From positions 1,169,681 to 1,233,680 of the forward strand of contig CAXIPT010000001.1 in the NCBI GenBank assembly GCA_964030475.1: DNA of 64,000 nucleotides, given 5' to 3'. The DNA is from Tethya wilhelma. Lineage: Eukaryota > Porifera > Demospongiae > Tethyida > Tethyidae. The notes under the pieces were generated by a model. That model was not told the DNA's origin and did not search any database. It saw only the letters and a list, made by a program, of their open reading frames with translations. Position 1 is the stretch's first letter. Each line of letters begins with the position of its first letter. Both the position numbers and the translations under genes were made by a program. Shown here piece after piece: positions 39,788-51,700 of the stretch.

Positions 39788-42700
39788 ATGTCTGGCCATA
39801 CATCAAGGACGACTATCAAACTAATTTTGCTTTTGCATTTGTTGGTGCTCACATCTGCTGAGACCTACTATGTCACACCATCATCAAACACCCCATGTCC
39901 TGAAGAAGGTGTGCCTTGCTTCACTCTCTCCCAGTATGCTAATACATCTAGCAACTACTTTGCCTCCAACACCACTCTTATCCTTCTACCAGGCAACCAC
40001 AGCCTTGATTCAAAGCTTTCAATTAGAAATTTTAAAGCTTTATCCATTGAATCATATTCAATCTCCCATTCTGATACATTAATCACCTGCTATGAGTCTG
40101 CTAGGTTCACATTTGAGTCAATCAGTGTTGTTAGCATCAGAGGATTATCACTCTCTGGGTGTATGAATAATGAAGCTACTGAGGTTGAAGATTTTTCAGT
40201 GGAAGATTGTAGTTTTGATGGCCAGGGACATAATGGAACTGGACTATATCTAGTTGAGGTGACTATTGCTAACATTATGAGAAGTTCTTTCTTTTCCAAT
40301 ACTGGTAAGAAAATCTCATATAAACCAACACATACATGTTTAGCTGGTGGAGCAATCTTAGTGATTAATAGTACATTTGGCATTAGTATAATGCAATGTA
40401 TAATCAAAAGAAACACTGCTCAAAGTGGAGACCATGGATTTGGTGGTGCAGTGTATGTTGAATCAAGTCCTATCACCATTGTTAACAGTACACTCAATAG
40501 CAACAGTGTGACTGGAGATCATGGAAGGGGTGGAGCAGTATATGCTTCTTCATGTCCTAGCATCAGTATAGTTAACAGTATTCTCATTAGCAACAGTGTG
40601 ACTGGAAATCAGTATGGATCTGGTGGGGCAGTATATGCTAGATCAACTCCTAACATCACTATAGTTAACAGTACTCTCAAAAGCAATGTTGTGACTGCAG
40701 ATATTAATGGGAGAGGTGGAGCAGTGTTTGCTCAGTTGTGTCCTGGTATCACCATAGCTAACAGCACTATCAACAACAACACTGTGATTGTAGATCAAAT
40801 TGGATGGGGTGGAGCAATAAATACTAAATCAAGTCCTAACATTACTATAGTTAAAAGTACTCTCATTAACAACAGCATAATTGGAGATCAAATTGGAAGG
40901 GGTGGAGCTGTGCATGCTTACTTAAGTCCTAACATCACTATAGTAGAAAGTACTCTCATTAACAACAGTGCAACTGGAGATCAGGTTGGATGGGGTGGAG
41001 TAATGTTTGCTTACTCATGTCCTATCATCACTATAGTTAACAGTACTCTCAACAATAACAGTGCGACTGGAGATCAGGATGGATGGGGTGGAGCAGTGTT
41101 TGCTTACTCAAGTCCTAACATCACTATAGTTAACAGTACACTTAACAGCAACAGTGTGACTGGACAAAATGGGCAAGGTGGAGCAGTATGTTTTAGATTT
41201 GTTGCACCAATTTCCATTCGTGGTTGTACTTTTAGTAACAACATTGCAAATGAAGGGTCTGTGTTTTATTTCGTTTATGTAGAGTTCGAAAGCATCGATT
41301 TCCTTATTATCCAAGACAACATTGCAACAGCTAGCAGTGGTGGGCCATCCATATATGCAATACAAAGCAGTTTACAGTTTTCAAACAATACCACAGTTTC
41401 AAACAATCATGGATCTTTGTTTGTTTACTCTAGCAACGTGACATTTACAGGATACACCAATTTTGTAAATAATTCATGCCTATCTTCAAATATATCTAAA
41501 GAAGGAGGAGCAATAAGTGCTTTTCAAAGTGAGATAGTCTTCAATGGTAGAGTTGACCTCATATTCAATAGAGCTATACGAGGTGGGGCAATTGCAGCTA
41601 CAGAAAGCAAACTCTATGTTCATGGAAATGTTACAATATCTCACAACACTGCATCAGAGTCTGGAGGAGGCATTTATGCATACCAAAGTGAACTTAACTT
41701 TAAGAACCACATCACAGTAATTAGAAACAAGGCACAGTTTAGAGGTGGGGGCATTCATGCTATTAGTTCAACAACAAGACTGACTAGTAGATCCAAAACA
41801 AAGATTCTAGGCAACCATGCTGAAAGAGGAGGTGGAATGTGTTTAGAGGGAGGTAGTAAAATTAATTTGCTAAAGAGTAAAATGGAATGTGATTACAGTA
41901 ATTTTAATGTACACTGCCTTACTAACGAATCAGAATGGATATCATTTCAATTTGACCACAACACTGCAAACTATGGAGGAGCTGTGTATGTTGCTGACGA
42001 CACAACTTCTACTGCTACATGTAATGCTTCTCCTTTCAACAAGATGGCCACCATCAGCAATGAATGCTTCATTCAAACTTCATATAATTTTAAATATCTT
42101 GATATACAACTTGAAGCTAGTGATTTAGGCATTAACTATCGTAACACATACTTCACAAACAACTCAGCTAAAATAGCTGGAAACACACTGTATGGTGGTT
42201 TAATAGACAGGTGTGAAGTGAGTCCTATTGATGGAAATGTATTTGGCACTTGGTTTTCTACAATTAGCATATCTTATTTTCTCAACATCACTAATATTAA
42301 AGAAGAGGATTTTAATTCAACAAAAGTAATATCATCTGATCCAGTTCGTGTTTGTTTCTGCAAAGACAATCAACCAGACTGCAATTACCATCCTCAACCA
42401 AAATATGATAGAAAGGGAGAAAGGTTTACAATGTCACTTGTTGCAGTCGACCATATCAACAACTCCATAGCAGTCAGTACTACTGGTGTGCCCACTATAC
42501 ATGCATATTTATCATCACTAGAAGCAACACTTGGTGAGAGACAATCAATTCAACGAACTAACGGAGATGGTAGCTGTACAGAGTTGTCCTATAGTAAGGA
42601 GCTTCATCTCTATGCTGATGGTCCATGTAAAGATGCAGGAATCTCCGTAACAAATCTCACAGTGAATTTCGCACCGTGTTCAATTGGATTCAGAGGTCCA

Positions 42701-44821
42701 CATTGTGAATGTGACCCCACTATCTTTCCTGAGTATATAACGGACTGTAATATTGAGAGAGAAACTGTCCAGAGAAAAGATAATGTATGGTTTAATTATG
42801 TAAACACAACGAACAAAACAGGCTACATAGTACACAGATACTGTCCTTTTGACTACTGTAAACCACCAACTGAAAAAATTTCGGTTAATTTGAATGTTAA
42901 AAATGGTGCCGATAAACTGTGCACATTTCATCGCTCAGGAAAGCTCTGTGGATCTTGTAAGGATGGTCTAAGCCTAATACTTGGTAGTTCAGGTTGTAGG
43001 CAGTGTTCTAGCTACTGGTTTGCATTATTCATTGTCTTTGCTCTAGCTGGTATAGTACTAATTGCTTTTATTCTAAAAGTAAACTTTGTGGTAGCTGAAG
43101 GAACTTTCAATGCTCTCATATTTTATGCCAACATAGTTGCTGCAAATCGTGCTATTTTCTTTCCACGTGATGAGACAAAAATATTATCCATCTTCATAGC
43201 ATGGCTTAATCTAGACTTTGGAATTGAGACCTGCTTCTATGATGGAATGGATGCCTATGTTAAAACTTGGCTACAAGTAGCATTTCCACTCTATGTCATT
43301 TCATTAGTTGCTGCAATTATCATCATCAGTGATCACTCTACAAAGTTTGCAATGCTCTTTGTTGGAAAGAACCCGATAGCAGCATTGGCAACTCTTATTC
43401 TACTCTCCTATACAAAACTCCTTCGCACAATCATTGCTGCATTGCAATTTACAGCACTAAATATCAAATATTTTGATGGTTCAAATTCATCTCAAGTTGT
43501 CTGGCTGGTCGATGCTAACATCCCATACCTCAGTGGAAAGCATATCCCTCTCTTCATCACAGCTCTTATTATTGTTCTAGTTGGTGGAACATTCACTTTC
43601 ATACTATTTGCTTGGCAGTGGCTTGTTTACTGTCCAAACAGAGGACCCTTGAAATGGATCTTTAGCAATGGTAAAGTCATTGCTTTCATAGATGCTTATC
43701 ACAATCCCTTCAACAAAGACCATCGCTACTGGATTGGACTACTATTTCTAGTACGTGTTCTTCTCTATCTTGTATCAGCTGTGAATGTTCTTGGAGATCC
43801 TTCTATCAACCTCCTCAGCATAGGTATTGTAGTTTCAAGCATGTTAGTGTTTCAAATAATTATAACTGAATGGAAAAGCAGTAAAATATACAAAACAAAG
43901 CGTAACAATCTACTGGATTGCATATCTCTCTTAAATCTCATTGCTCTTACAATTGCCACCTTCCTTGTTAATGAGGTTAAGGGAAACCAGACCGTGGTCG
44001 CTTACATTTCAATCAGCATTGCTTTTGTTATGTTTCTAGTTATCCTTGTACACCATGTGAACCTCTTCATCCTCAAAAAGCTATTTCAAAAGATAACTAG
44101 TAACTATTGCAAGCCACCAGTAGCACATAGCCATCCCTTGGACAACACATTGAGTGATTCGGATGAGGAATTGATACAAGTCAGTGTGACTGAAGTCAAT
44201 GCTCTCCCCGAACCCTTGGATACCATTTCTACAACAGATTCGGATGAAAAAACTACAGTAACTGAAAGTGAAAATCAAGGAGAATCGGCTGAAGTGACAT
44301 TAATTGCAGATGAAAACATTAATGATAGCAATCAACTGCTCAAGTACAACGATCAATCTCCATTGACCACTGCTACAAGCACACTCATTGACCTTGAATC
44401 ATTGATGCTCATCTTGCTAGCAGAACTCAATCAGGACAAACCTATTCAGGACAGACCCATTCAGGCCAGATCATATCACGACAAGCCTAAGCAGGACGAA
44501 TGCAATCTGGACAAATCTATTCAAAAAATTTTTTATCAAGATGGAACGGACAGACCATTTCAGGTGGAACATAATCAGGACACCTTCTATCCACAGGATG
44601 AATGCTATCAGGACAAAGCTCATCATTTGGCTTACAAGAAAGCTGTAACAATGACTCTTCCATCTGACATCTCTCCATTGGAGGGTGATGAGAATATCTC
44701 TATTCAAAGGTCTTACTTGGCACCAGGATGTGAATGCTCCAATATGCCCCACCTTCTCCCTTCCCAGGAAGAAGACTACCAGTCTGAGGCTGATGATGAG
44801 AATTCTCCTCTACTTCCATAA
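39788..44821 (+). CDS. Giant beta-helix ectodomain, multi-pass membrane protein (1677 aa)
   Basis: A single-exon gene. A signal peptide (KLILLLHLLVLTSA) is followed by YYVTPSSNTPCP. A right-handed beta-helix ectodomain of about 950 residues has GGA(I/V) and F-x-N-N turns in every coil, as in Chlamydia Pmp-type and pectin-lyase-fold repeats. Residues about 228-470 hold eight near-identical 30-31 residue coils around ITIVNSTLNSNSVTGD and GWGGAVFAYSSPN. Next come a Cys-rich region with GFRGPHCECD, the motif LCGSCKDGLSLILGSSGC, and about nine membrane helices (about 1075-1430). The cytoplasmic tail has SDSDEE acidic patches and 8-residue repeats around QDKPIQDRPIQ. It is cell-surface by topology; the ligand is unknown. 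It is the most divergent member of the cluster that follows. Many N-x-S/T sites fit an extracellular location. Confidence 0.88.
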   Translation: MSGHTSRTTIKLILLLHLLVLTSAETYYVTPSSNTPCPEEGVPCFTLSQYANTSSNYFASNTTLILLPGNHSLDSKLSIRNFKALSIESYSISHSDTLITCYESARFTFESISVVSIRGLSLSGCMNNEATEVEDFSVEDCSFDGQGHNGTGLYLVEVTIANIMRSSFFSNTGKKISYKPTHTCLAGGAILVINSTFGISIMQCIIKRNTAQSGDHGFGGAVYVESSPITIVNSTLNSNSVTGDHGRGGAVYASSCPSISIVNSILISNSVTGNQYGSGGAVYARSTPNITIVNSTLKSNVVTADINGRGGAVFAQLCPGITIANSTINNNTVIVDQIGWGGAINTKSSPNITIVKSTLINNSIIGDQIGRGGAVHAYLSPNITIVESTLINNSATGDQVGWGGVMFAYSCPIITIVNSTLNNNSATGDQDGWGGAVFAYSSPNITIVNSTLNSNSVTGQNGQGGAVCFRFVAPISIRGCTFSNNIANEGSVFYFVYVEFESIDFLIIQDNIATASSGGPSIYAIQSSLQFSNNTTVSNNHGSLFVYSSNVTFTGYTNFVNNSCLSSNISKEGGAISAFQSEIVFNGRVDLIFNRAIRGGAIAATESKLYVHGNVTISHNTASESGGGIYAYQSELNFKNHITVIRNKAQFRGGGIHAISSTTRLTSRSKTKILGNHAERGGGMCLEGGSKINLLKSKMECDYSNFNVHCLTNESEWISFQFDHNTANYGGAVYVADDTTSTATCNASPFNKMATISNECFIQTSYNFKYLDIQLEASDLGINYRNTYFTNNSAKIAGNTLYGGLIDRCEVSPIDGNVFGTWFSTISISYFLNITNIKEEDFNSTKVISSDPVRVCFCKDNQPDCNYHPQPKYDRKGERFTMSLVAVDHINNSIAVSTTGVPTIHAYLSSLEATLGERQSIQRTNGDGSCTELSYSKELHLYADGPCKDAGISVTNLTVNFAPCSIGFRGPHCECDPTIFPEYITDCNIERETVQRKDNVWFNYVNTTNKTGYIVHRYCPFDYCKPPTEKISVNLNVKNGADKLCTFHRSGKLCGSCKDGLSLILGSSGCRQCSSYWFALFIVFALAGIVLIAFILKVNFVVAEGTFNALIFYANIVAANRAIFFPRDETKILSIFIAWLNLDFGIETCFYDGMDAYVKTWLQVAFPLYVISLVAAIIIISDHSTKFAMLFVGKNPIAALATLILLSYTKLLRTIIAALQFTALNIKYFDGSNSSQVVWLVDANIPYLSGKHIPLFITALIIVLVGGTFTFILFAWQWLVYCPNRGPLKWIFSNGKVIAFIDAYHNPFNKDHRYWIGLLFLVRVLLYLVSAVNVLGDPSINLLSIGIVVSSMLVFQIIITEWKSSKIYKTKRNNLLDCISLLNLIALTIATFLVNEVKGNQTVVAYISISIAFVMFLVILVHHVNLFILKKLFQKITSNYCKPPVAHSHPLDNTLSDSDEELIQVSVTEVNALPEPLDTISTTDSDEKTTVTESENQGESAEVTLIADENINDSNQLLKYNDQSPLTTATSTLIDLESLMLILLAELNQDKPIQDRPIQARSYHDKPKQDECNLDKSIQKIFYQDGTDRPFQVEHNQDTFYPQDECYQDKAHHLAYKKAVTMTLPSDISPLEGDENISIQRSYLAPGCECSNMPHLLPSQEEDYQSEADDENSPLLP

Positions 44822-45007
44822 GATCAGCAATGTTAATTAAGGAGTAATGATAATTAAAGTTGTTGCTACCATGTGTTACATTAATTTAAAAGTGGTATTA
44901 TTAAAAAAAAACCAAAATTTGATGCATATCACATGTCCACAGATTGAAAGTCAATTATTAATACCCATGCCACATGTATGTTGATAAAGCCGTAGACAGT
45001 ATAATTA
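44822..45007. other. 3' flank of the giant gene
   Basis: AT-rich, with no canonical poly(A) signal at the expected place and no other feature seen. Confidence 0.3.
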
Positions 45008-46111
45008 TGTATATGTTCCACGCATTTTGAGAATTTGCGCAATTTGCAAATTGCGCAGCGCATTTTGGAATTTTTTAAAATGCGCACGCATTTTGAATTA
45101 TTCCTAAAATGCGCAAGAGTACTGCGCAATTTGCAAACTGCGTAGTGTTTAATTTGCGCATGTCAAATTGCGCAACAGCAAACAGTGCAGCCACAAAGCC
45201 AACCCTCTACTCAATTAACCTTGTACTATAAGTGCTTATTAGTGAACTTTTGAAGCCATGAGATATGGATAGCAAGCTTACACTGTCTGCCTGTCAGGTC
45301 TGTATAGGGGATAGCTTTACATGCATGCATGCAGCTATATAATTTGTAAGCCTCTATTGAAATCGGTTCCCAACAGAAGGGTGTTGTGGGTAACGTCATG
45401 CAGTTCTTGGAACATTGTCCTGTCTGACTATGCCAAACAAGACAGAAGCACTATAGATATCCATCAGTGCAAGTCATTCAATCAGTGAAATATGCATACT
45501 CAATGTGAGGTATAGAGAACACAAGGGCTTTCTAATCTTGTATAACAATTGACAGGTATAGCTATACTAGCCTGAAGACATACAAGACTAATGATTGGAA
45601 CGCTAGATGTAAAGTACATACTGACTTTCAAGAGAATCATATCAGGTACAGTAGGTCATTGAATAAGACTAAGGTTATGCAGATGCATGCTGTTGATGAA
45701 GAGGTATGTCAACTTCAAGAGCTATGAACAGAGATCTGCTGCATACATGCATGTCAAGTTAGCTGAACATGTATATATATAATACTAGGATGTAATACTA
45801 GTCTAATAGAAAGGACTACTGGCACTGGCACACTGCAGACAGATCATGCAACATTAAAAAAATACATGCAGGCTATGCCCTACCTGACAGGCTGTAAGAA
45901 TACAGTTCTTTTTATAAGCCTTCTTTCAATAGTTTCCAAATTGCGCAACTGGTATAGGTCGTTCCTAGTTTGCGCAACTAAATTGCGCAATTTGCAAACT
46001 GTACACAAAATTGCGCAATTTGCAAAATGCGTGCGCATTTTGACGATTTCCAAAATGCGTTGCGCAATTTGCAAATTGCGCAAATCATTAAAACGCGCGG
46101 AACATATATAA
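45008..46111. mobile_element. Inverted-repeat element rich in TTGCGCAA-type palindromes
   Basis: The ends TATGTTCCACGC and GCGCGGAACATA are inverted. About 150 bp at each end are packed with GCGCAATTTGCAAATTGCGC-like palindromes and AAAATGCG(CA) motifs; the middle 700 bp are plain. No coding frame is supported. This is the form of a foldback or non-autonomous DNA element. Confidence 0.7.
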
Positions 46112-46149
46112 GGCTTCTTCAAGGGAGTAAGGAGGATACTATGGGGGGA

Positions 46150-46465
46150 CACAACTATAATACTTCATTTTCATTTTTGATTCCTATGGAACAAATAACC
46201 CGTTCTCTATGACTAAATTTAATGATAATAGTTTAAGCATTATATGATCTGTACATGACCATAACGGTTTAATCTCATGCCAATTAGTTGGCTATCTAAG
46301 TTCATGGGGTAAAATATAAGCTGGCTAGGTTAGACATGCAAAACTAGGGCATAAAAATGAAGTAGTCACGTACCAAATTCAGACATTTACCTTGTTTCCT
46401 TGCTTTTTACAGCACTACTTATTTTTATGACTTTGAAAAAAACTTTACATTAAACATTAATAATT
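46150..46465. mobile_element. Decayed TE2-like inverted repeat
   Basis: TACTTCATTTTCATTTTTGA near 46160 and AAAATGAAGTAGTCACGT near 46353, followed by GCACTACTTATTTTTATGA, resemble the inner arms of TE2 with many changes. The outer ends are missing. Confidence 0.5.
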
Positions 46466-48364
46466 CAACTTTTGTTAGAAACAATGGCAAATAAATTATG
46501 GTGGTGCAATTGCTTTCAAGTATGTGAGCTCAAAACTAGGCATAGGTACAGCTCACTAACACACTGTGATAATCAAGTGAAGACAACAGAGAATTTTGAC
46601 CCTTTTACCCTATTCTTCACACTAACTCTGATATCAACAAAATTTACCAACAATATGGCAACCACAGGGAAATATCACAAGCCACAGGGATATATCACTG
46701 ATATACACACTGTCGGCGCTTTGATCTACGTCATCAGTGGGCTACAAATAATTAGAGTTACATTGCCATTTTAAAAAGAACTCAGCTAATTCAGGCTCAG
46801 CTATTAACCAAAAATCACAACAACCATTAAAGTCAATATCATTTGTGATCAAGGAGAGCACATTTAAATACAATACTGGAGTGAGCAATGTAATTAAGTA
46901 GCTCAAGGACTTGAATGTGACATCAACACTCAGACAATCCACAGAGAGGCTTCAATGTGGATAGGAAACTTCTCAGATCAACTAATTGTCCATCACAACT
47001 GCCCACTTCACTTTGGCACACATAAAGAACAAGACCTAGATCCTACCTCTCAGGACACATAGTGTAACTTCAAAAGATCAGGAGTGTTGTGTGGAGGGTG
47101 TCCTCCTGGGCTCAGTCTAGCTCTTGGAACATCACAGTGTTTGGACTGTACTAACACTTACCTCCTTTTACTCCTTCTCTTTGCACTGGCTGGACTGCTA
47201 CTTGTGCTCCTACTACTCAAGTTAGACCCCACTGTTTCTACAGGAACTATATATCAATGGACTCATCTTTTATGTTAACATTATTCAAGCAAACAGGACC
47301 ATTTTCTTTCCAATCAAAGGAGTCAAATATCTTTCCTACTTTCTCTCTATCTTCATAGCATGGCTCAATTTAGATTTTGGCTTTGAAACTTGTTTCACGG
47401 CTAACCTTGATGCCTTCACTAGGACGTGGCTTCAGTTTGTCTTTTCCCTCTACATCTGGCTAATGGTGGCTGTCCTCATTCTAGTCAGCAGGTACTCTGT
47501 CACAGTCTCTCGATTGACAGGCTCAAACACAGTCTCTGTTCTAGCTACCTTGTTTCTCTTGTCCTATTCAAAGCTCCTACAGACTACTCTCAACATCTTC
47601 TCATTTGCTAGACTAAATGATAGAAACAACACAGTTACAGCAGTGTGGTTGCTGGATGGAAACTATCTCTACTTACAATGGCCCCACTCTGCTCTCTTCA
47701 CAGCAGCTCTGGTCACTCTAGTTGCTCACCTCCTCCCATTCATGCTACTCTTATCACTGGCTCCTTTCCTTCAAAGATATTCTCACCACATAATATTTAA
47801 ATGGATCTTTAAATTCAAGCCACTCTTGGATGCTTAACAAGGACCATATGAAGTAAAGCTTCAGTGGTGGACTGGACTAATGCTGTTGGTTCAAATAATC
47901 CTTTTTTCAGTGTATGCTGGCAATGTACAGGGAATCCTAGAGTTAATTTTGTCATAACAGAAATTGTGTCAGTGGCACTTGTTTTTTGTAATTTGGCTAA
48001 AGTTTGGCAGGGTGTATCGCAAAGCGTTGATCAATGGACTGGAGGTATTCTTTATATTTAACCTCTGTGTCTATGTTGCAGCCATCTGGTATATACAGGG
48101 AGTACCAAATGAGGAGAAACTACAAATGATCACATCATGCTGCATGGTTGGCAGTGCATTTATTGTCTTCGTACTAGTATTATCTTACCATTGTTACACA
48201 GTGTTCAACCACACTAGAGTGGGGAGAAAAGTAGTCAGAAAAGTCAAGAATTTTTATACCATCAAGAAAGTCTTTCACCTATGAATAACAATAACCCAGC
48301 AGAACCTCAAAAACCAAGCCATGGTGCAATTAATGATCTGAGGGAGCCATTGCTCAATGAGTGA
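46466..48364 (+). pseudogene. Beta-helix membrane protein pseudogene 1
   Basis: Pieces of the family in order: RNNGK then a stop and frameshift before YGGAIAFKYVS, LISTKFTNN, HCHFKKNSANSGSAI, then a large deletion to ASMWIGNFS, LCGGCPPGLSLALGTSQC, the membrane helices and the C-terminal tail. Defects include TAG in place of CAG before TGTAACTTC (47069), a small insertion at TATATATCAATGG (about 47248), TAA after LLDA (47836) and a deletion near 47930. The last 600 bp and the 3' flank are almost identical to those of the gene at 53060, so it was copied from it or converted by it recently. Confidence 0.9.
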
Positions 48365-48441
48365 GCACCACACAATATGTACCTATGTGTGAACACATAC
48401 ATGCAACTCTTTTAGAAAATATTACTTTTTTCTACAATATT

Positions 48442-48516
48442 CCCTGTCCCAGCAGGACCAGCTGGAGCCCCACTCATAGTGAGATAGAGGGACTGGGTCA
48501 GAGTGATGTAACATCT
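48442..48516 (-). pseudogene. Displaced fragment of the dynein AAA1 exon
   Basis: About 75 bp repeat the 5' part of the dynein exon at 37571-37727 with very few changes, including the P-loop codons GPAGT and the segment for LTQSLH(L)TMSGAP, up to the acceptor. No other dynein exon is near. It sits between the 3' flank of pseudogene 1 and the next gene, and so marks a duplication joint that carried DNA from the dynein/cluster border. Confidence 0.85.
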
Positions 48517-48747
48517 GAGTCTGTATTGCACAATGTGTGAAGTATGGTAAAATTAACGGCACAAGTTTTGACATACATGTAGTACAACAACAGGTCCCAA
48601 AAGTTACAGTTTACATAAAAAACTCAGGCTCCCATTTCACAAACTAAAATGATCATTCTACAGCATATTTAAGCAAAAGTAATTATTGTATGTCCTATAT
48701 TGCAGCAGTAGCATCTGTATCAAAACAGCAAATCAGTCTACAAGTGT

Positions 48748-51700
48748 GTGCATCTCCAGATGACCCGGATCACTTTTCTGTTTATTTTATTCCTTGCAAG
48801 TCAGGCTGGAGGGAAGAAGTTCTGGATGAGACCAAACAAAACAGTGAGCTGCCCTCATCAGCACAACTGCATAACTCTCTCTGACATGATTGATGATTCA
48901 TTTATATATTATAGTAGATATGTGACAGTACATGTTCTCCCAGGTATCCATAAACCAAACAAAAGTCGGTGGGTATTATTCAACAAAATTAATGAAGTTT
49001 CTTTCATAGGCCATCCTAAACACTGTAATAAATCTTATTGTGATACAGTCATCGATTGTGATCAAGTTGATCTGGGAATTGCTGTTAAAAGTGATGGTGA
49101 TGTCTATTTTAGAAACATTTTGATAAAAAAATGTGGCATAAAAATGGACAATATTCTACAAGGTATCGAAGATTTCAAAAATATAAGGGCAGCCATGCTA
49201 TTTATTTCCATACATAGTTTATCAATGAAGAATGTTCACATCAACGAGAGCAAAGGCTTTGGCTTACTCGTAATCAGCCCCCAACTTTTAGGTAACACGA
49301 CTATTGACAATTGTTCCTTTATGTACAACAACTGGAAAAGCATGGATCAAGGAGGAGGAAATGTGTTTCTTTTTGTTAATCGGCTACAGAGTGATGCGAA
49401 TGTCACATTGTCAATAAACCATACGACTATTTCATATGGCAGAGGTATAACTAATCAGAATGATATTCATGACATTCTATACACCTCAGGGGGTGGATTG
49501 TCAATTAGATTCTTTCAGAGAGTGGAATCATCCACAAAATTTATTGTGACAATACAAAATAGTAATTTCTCCAATAATAATGCATGTTACGGAGCTAACA
49601 TGTACATATCTAGTGTTGCTGTTAAACAGTATGACATTGATGATTCACAACAAACATTTGTCTACAAACTACCAAATATTTTGATAGAGAACTGTAAATT
49701 CGAGAACGGAAAAGCAACAACATTTGGAGGTACATTGTATGTGGAAATGTGGCACAGGCTTCAATACGGTAACCATGCCTTTTCTAAACCTCCCTATCTA
49801 GAAAAGTTCATTTTGATCATCAAACATTCAAAATTTCTGAACAATCATGCTAAAAATGGAGGAGCAATAGCCTTCAGGTATGGAATGCTAAGAAAGTGGC
49901 ACGAATTTGAAGATGACAATGATATCCTAAACTGGAACGCTGAGAATCCAAATGCTATCAGCATTACAGACTGCATATTTCACAACAACAGTGCAGAGTT
50001 TGGAGCAGGAATATATTTCTATTCAATACTTTATATTACAAGCCAAGAAAGCATCACCTCTGCTACTACAATTGAGCTGAGATCAACAACTTTTGATAGC
50101 AACATTGCTGTTGTATCTGGAGGAGCTGTTTACACTTGCAATATGAATTATACACAAGCACATTTCAAATTCATATCTTCTATTTTCCTGAGTAATTCAG
50201 CCAAAACAGGTTCTGCAATAATGTCCCAATCCACAATAAAATCATTACCATTATATATTTTTAATAGCACATTCAAACACCATACTGGAATAGAACATAT
50301 TGGAACTGGAAGAGTAATTGACTTGGATCATACCAATGCAGTATTCAAGGAAGTAGCTATGGAGCAAAATCTATGCACTCCTTTACATATAAATGGCTCA
50401 CAAGTGAAGTTAGATGGTAAGATTTATATAACAGACAACACTGCTGAACATGGTGGAGCAATATTCCTAGAATGCCCTCCTAGTCAGTTAATCCTTATGA
50501 ATACAACTACTGTTTACATTGAGAGAAACAGAGCAACAGCATATGGAGGGGGAATAGCAGTCAGAGATGGATGCTCTTTGTTCACTTACAAATATGAAAG
50601 TACAATGCAATGCTTCTTTCAGACACTAAAAGAGTTAATAACAACTCCACTGGTCTTTATGGAAAACAACACAGCAGGAATTGTTGGCAATGACATTTAT
50701 GGAGGAGATCTAGAATATTGTCACACCAAAGATGGTAGTCTGTTAACACAAACAAGGTTTAAAAGTACTATTAAGGTTGAACACTTTCTATCAGCAATAG
50801 TTTCTCGTGCTTACAGAGTATGCATATGCACACAAAGTTGCTTATACACACAGAATTGTACTAAAATATTACAAATAAGTATTTTTCCTGGGCAAGAGTT
50901 TCAAATTCCCATTGTAGCAGCTGGCCAGTTTTACACCCCCTCTCCAGGAGTAATTAGAGCTGACCTATTCAGTCTACCAGGATACACAGCACAATTAGGA
51001 GACCGCCAAAGCACACAAGAAACAAGCAATGAATGCAAACTTCTTACATATTCAATACAAACACAAGCTAAGAGTGTAAGCATCAAATTTTCAGTTGAAC
51101 GCCCACTAATTAACTCAAAATTCCCAAATGCAGAATCAGCTGTTGTTTCAGTCTATGTGAAAGACTGTCCACTTGGATTTAAGTTAGTTCGTATACACAA
51201 ACAACCAGTATGTGATTGTGAGCCTCACTTGAAAGTACAAGGACTCACTTGTGATATCAACAGTCAAACTATTAATAAAAAGCCTTCAATGTGGATAGGA
51301 AACTTCTCTAATGAATTAATTGTCTATCATAACTGCCCATTTGATTACTGTACACACGAACTACCTAAACTAGATCCCAGCTCTCAGGACTCACAGTGTA
51401 ACTTCAACAGATCAGGAGTGTTGTGTGGAGGGTGTCCTCCTGGGCTCAGTCTAGCTCTTGGAACATCACAGTGTTTGGAGTGTACTAACACTTACCTCCT
51501 TTTACTTCTTCTCTTTGCACTGGCTGGACTGCTACTTGTGCTCCTACTACTCAAGTTAGACCTCACTGTTTCCACAGGAATTATCAATGGACTCATCTTT
51601 TATGCTAACATTATTCAAGCAAACAGGACTATTTTCTTTCCCGTCAATGAAGTCAAATATCTTTCCTACTTTCTCTCTATCTTCATAGCATGGCTCAATT

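Noticed and set aside
47084..48284. Several separate small membrane proteins
   Set aside because: They are successive frames of one decayed copy of the cluster family, broken by stops and indels.
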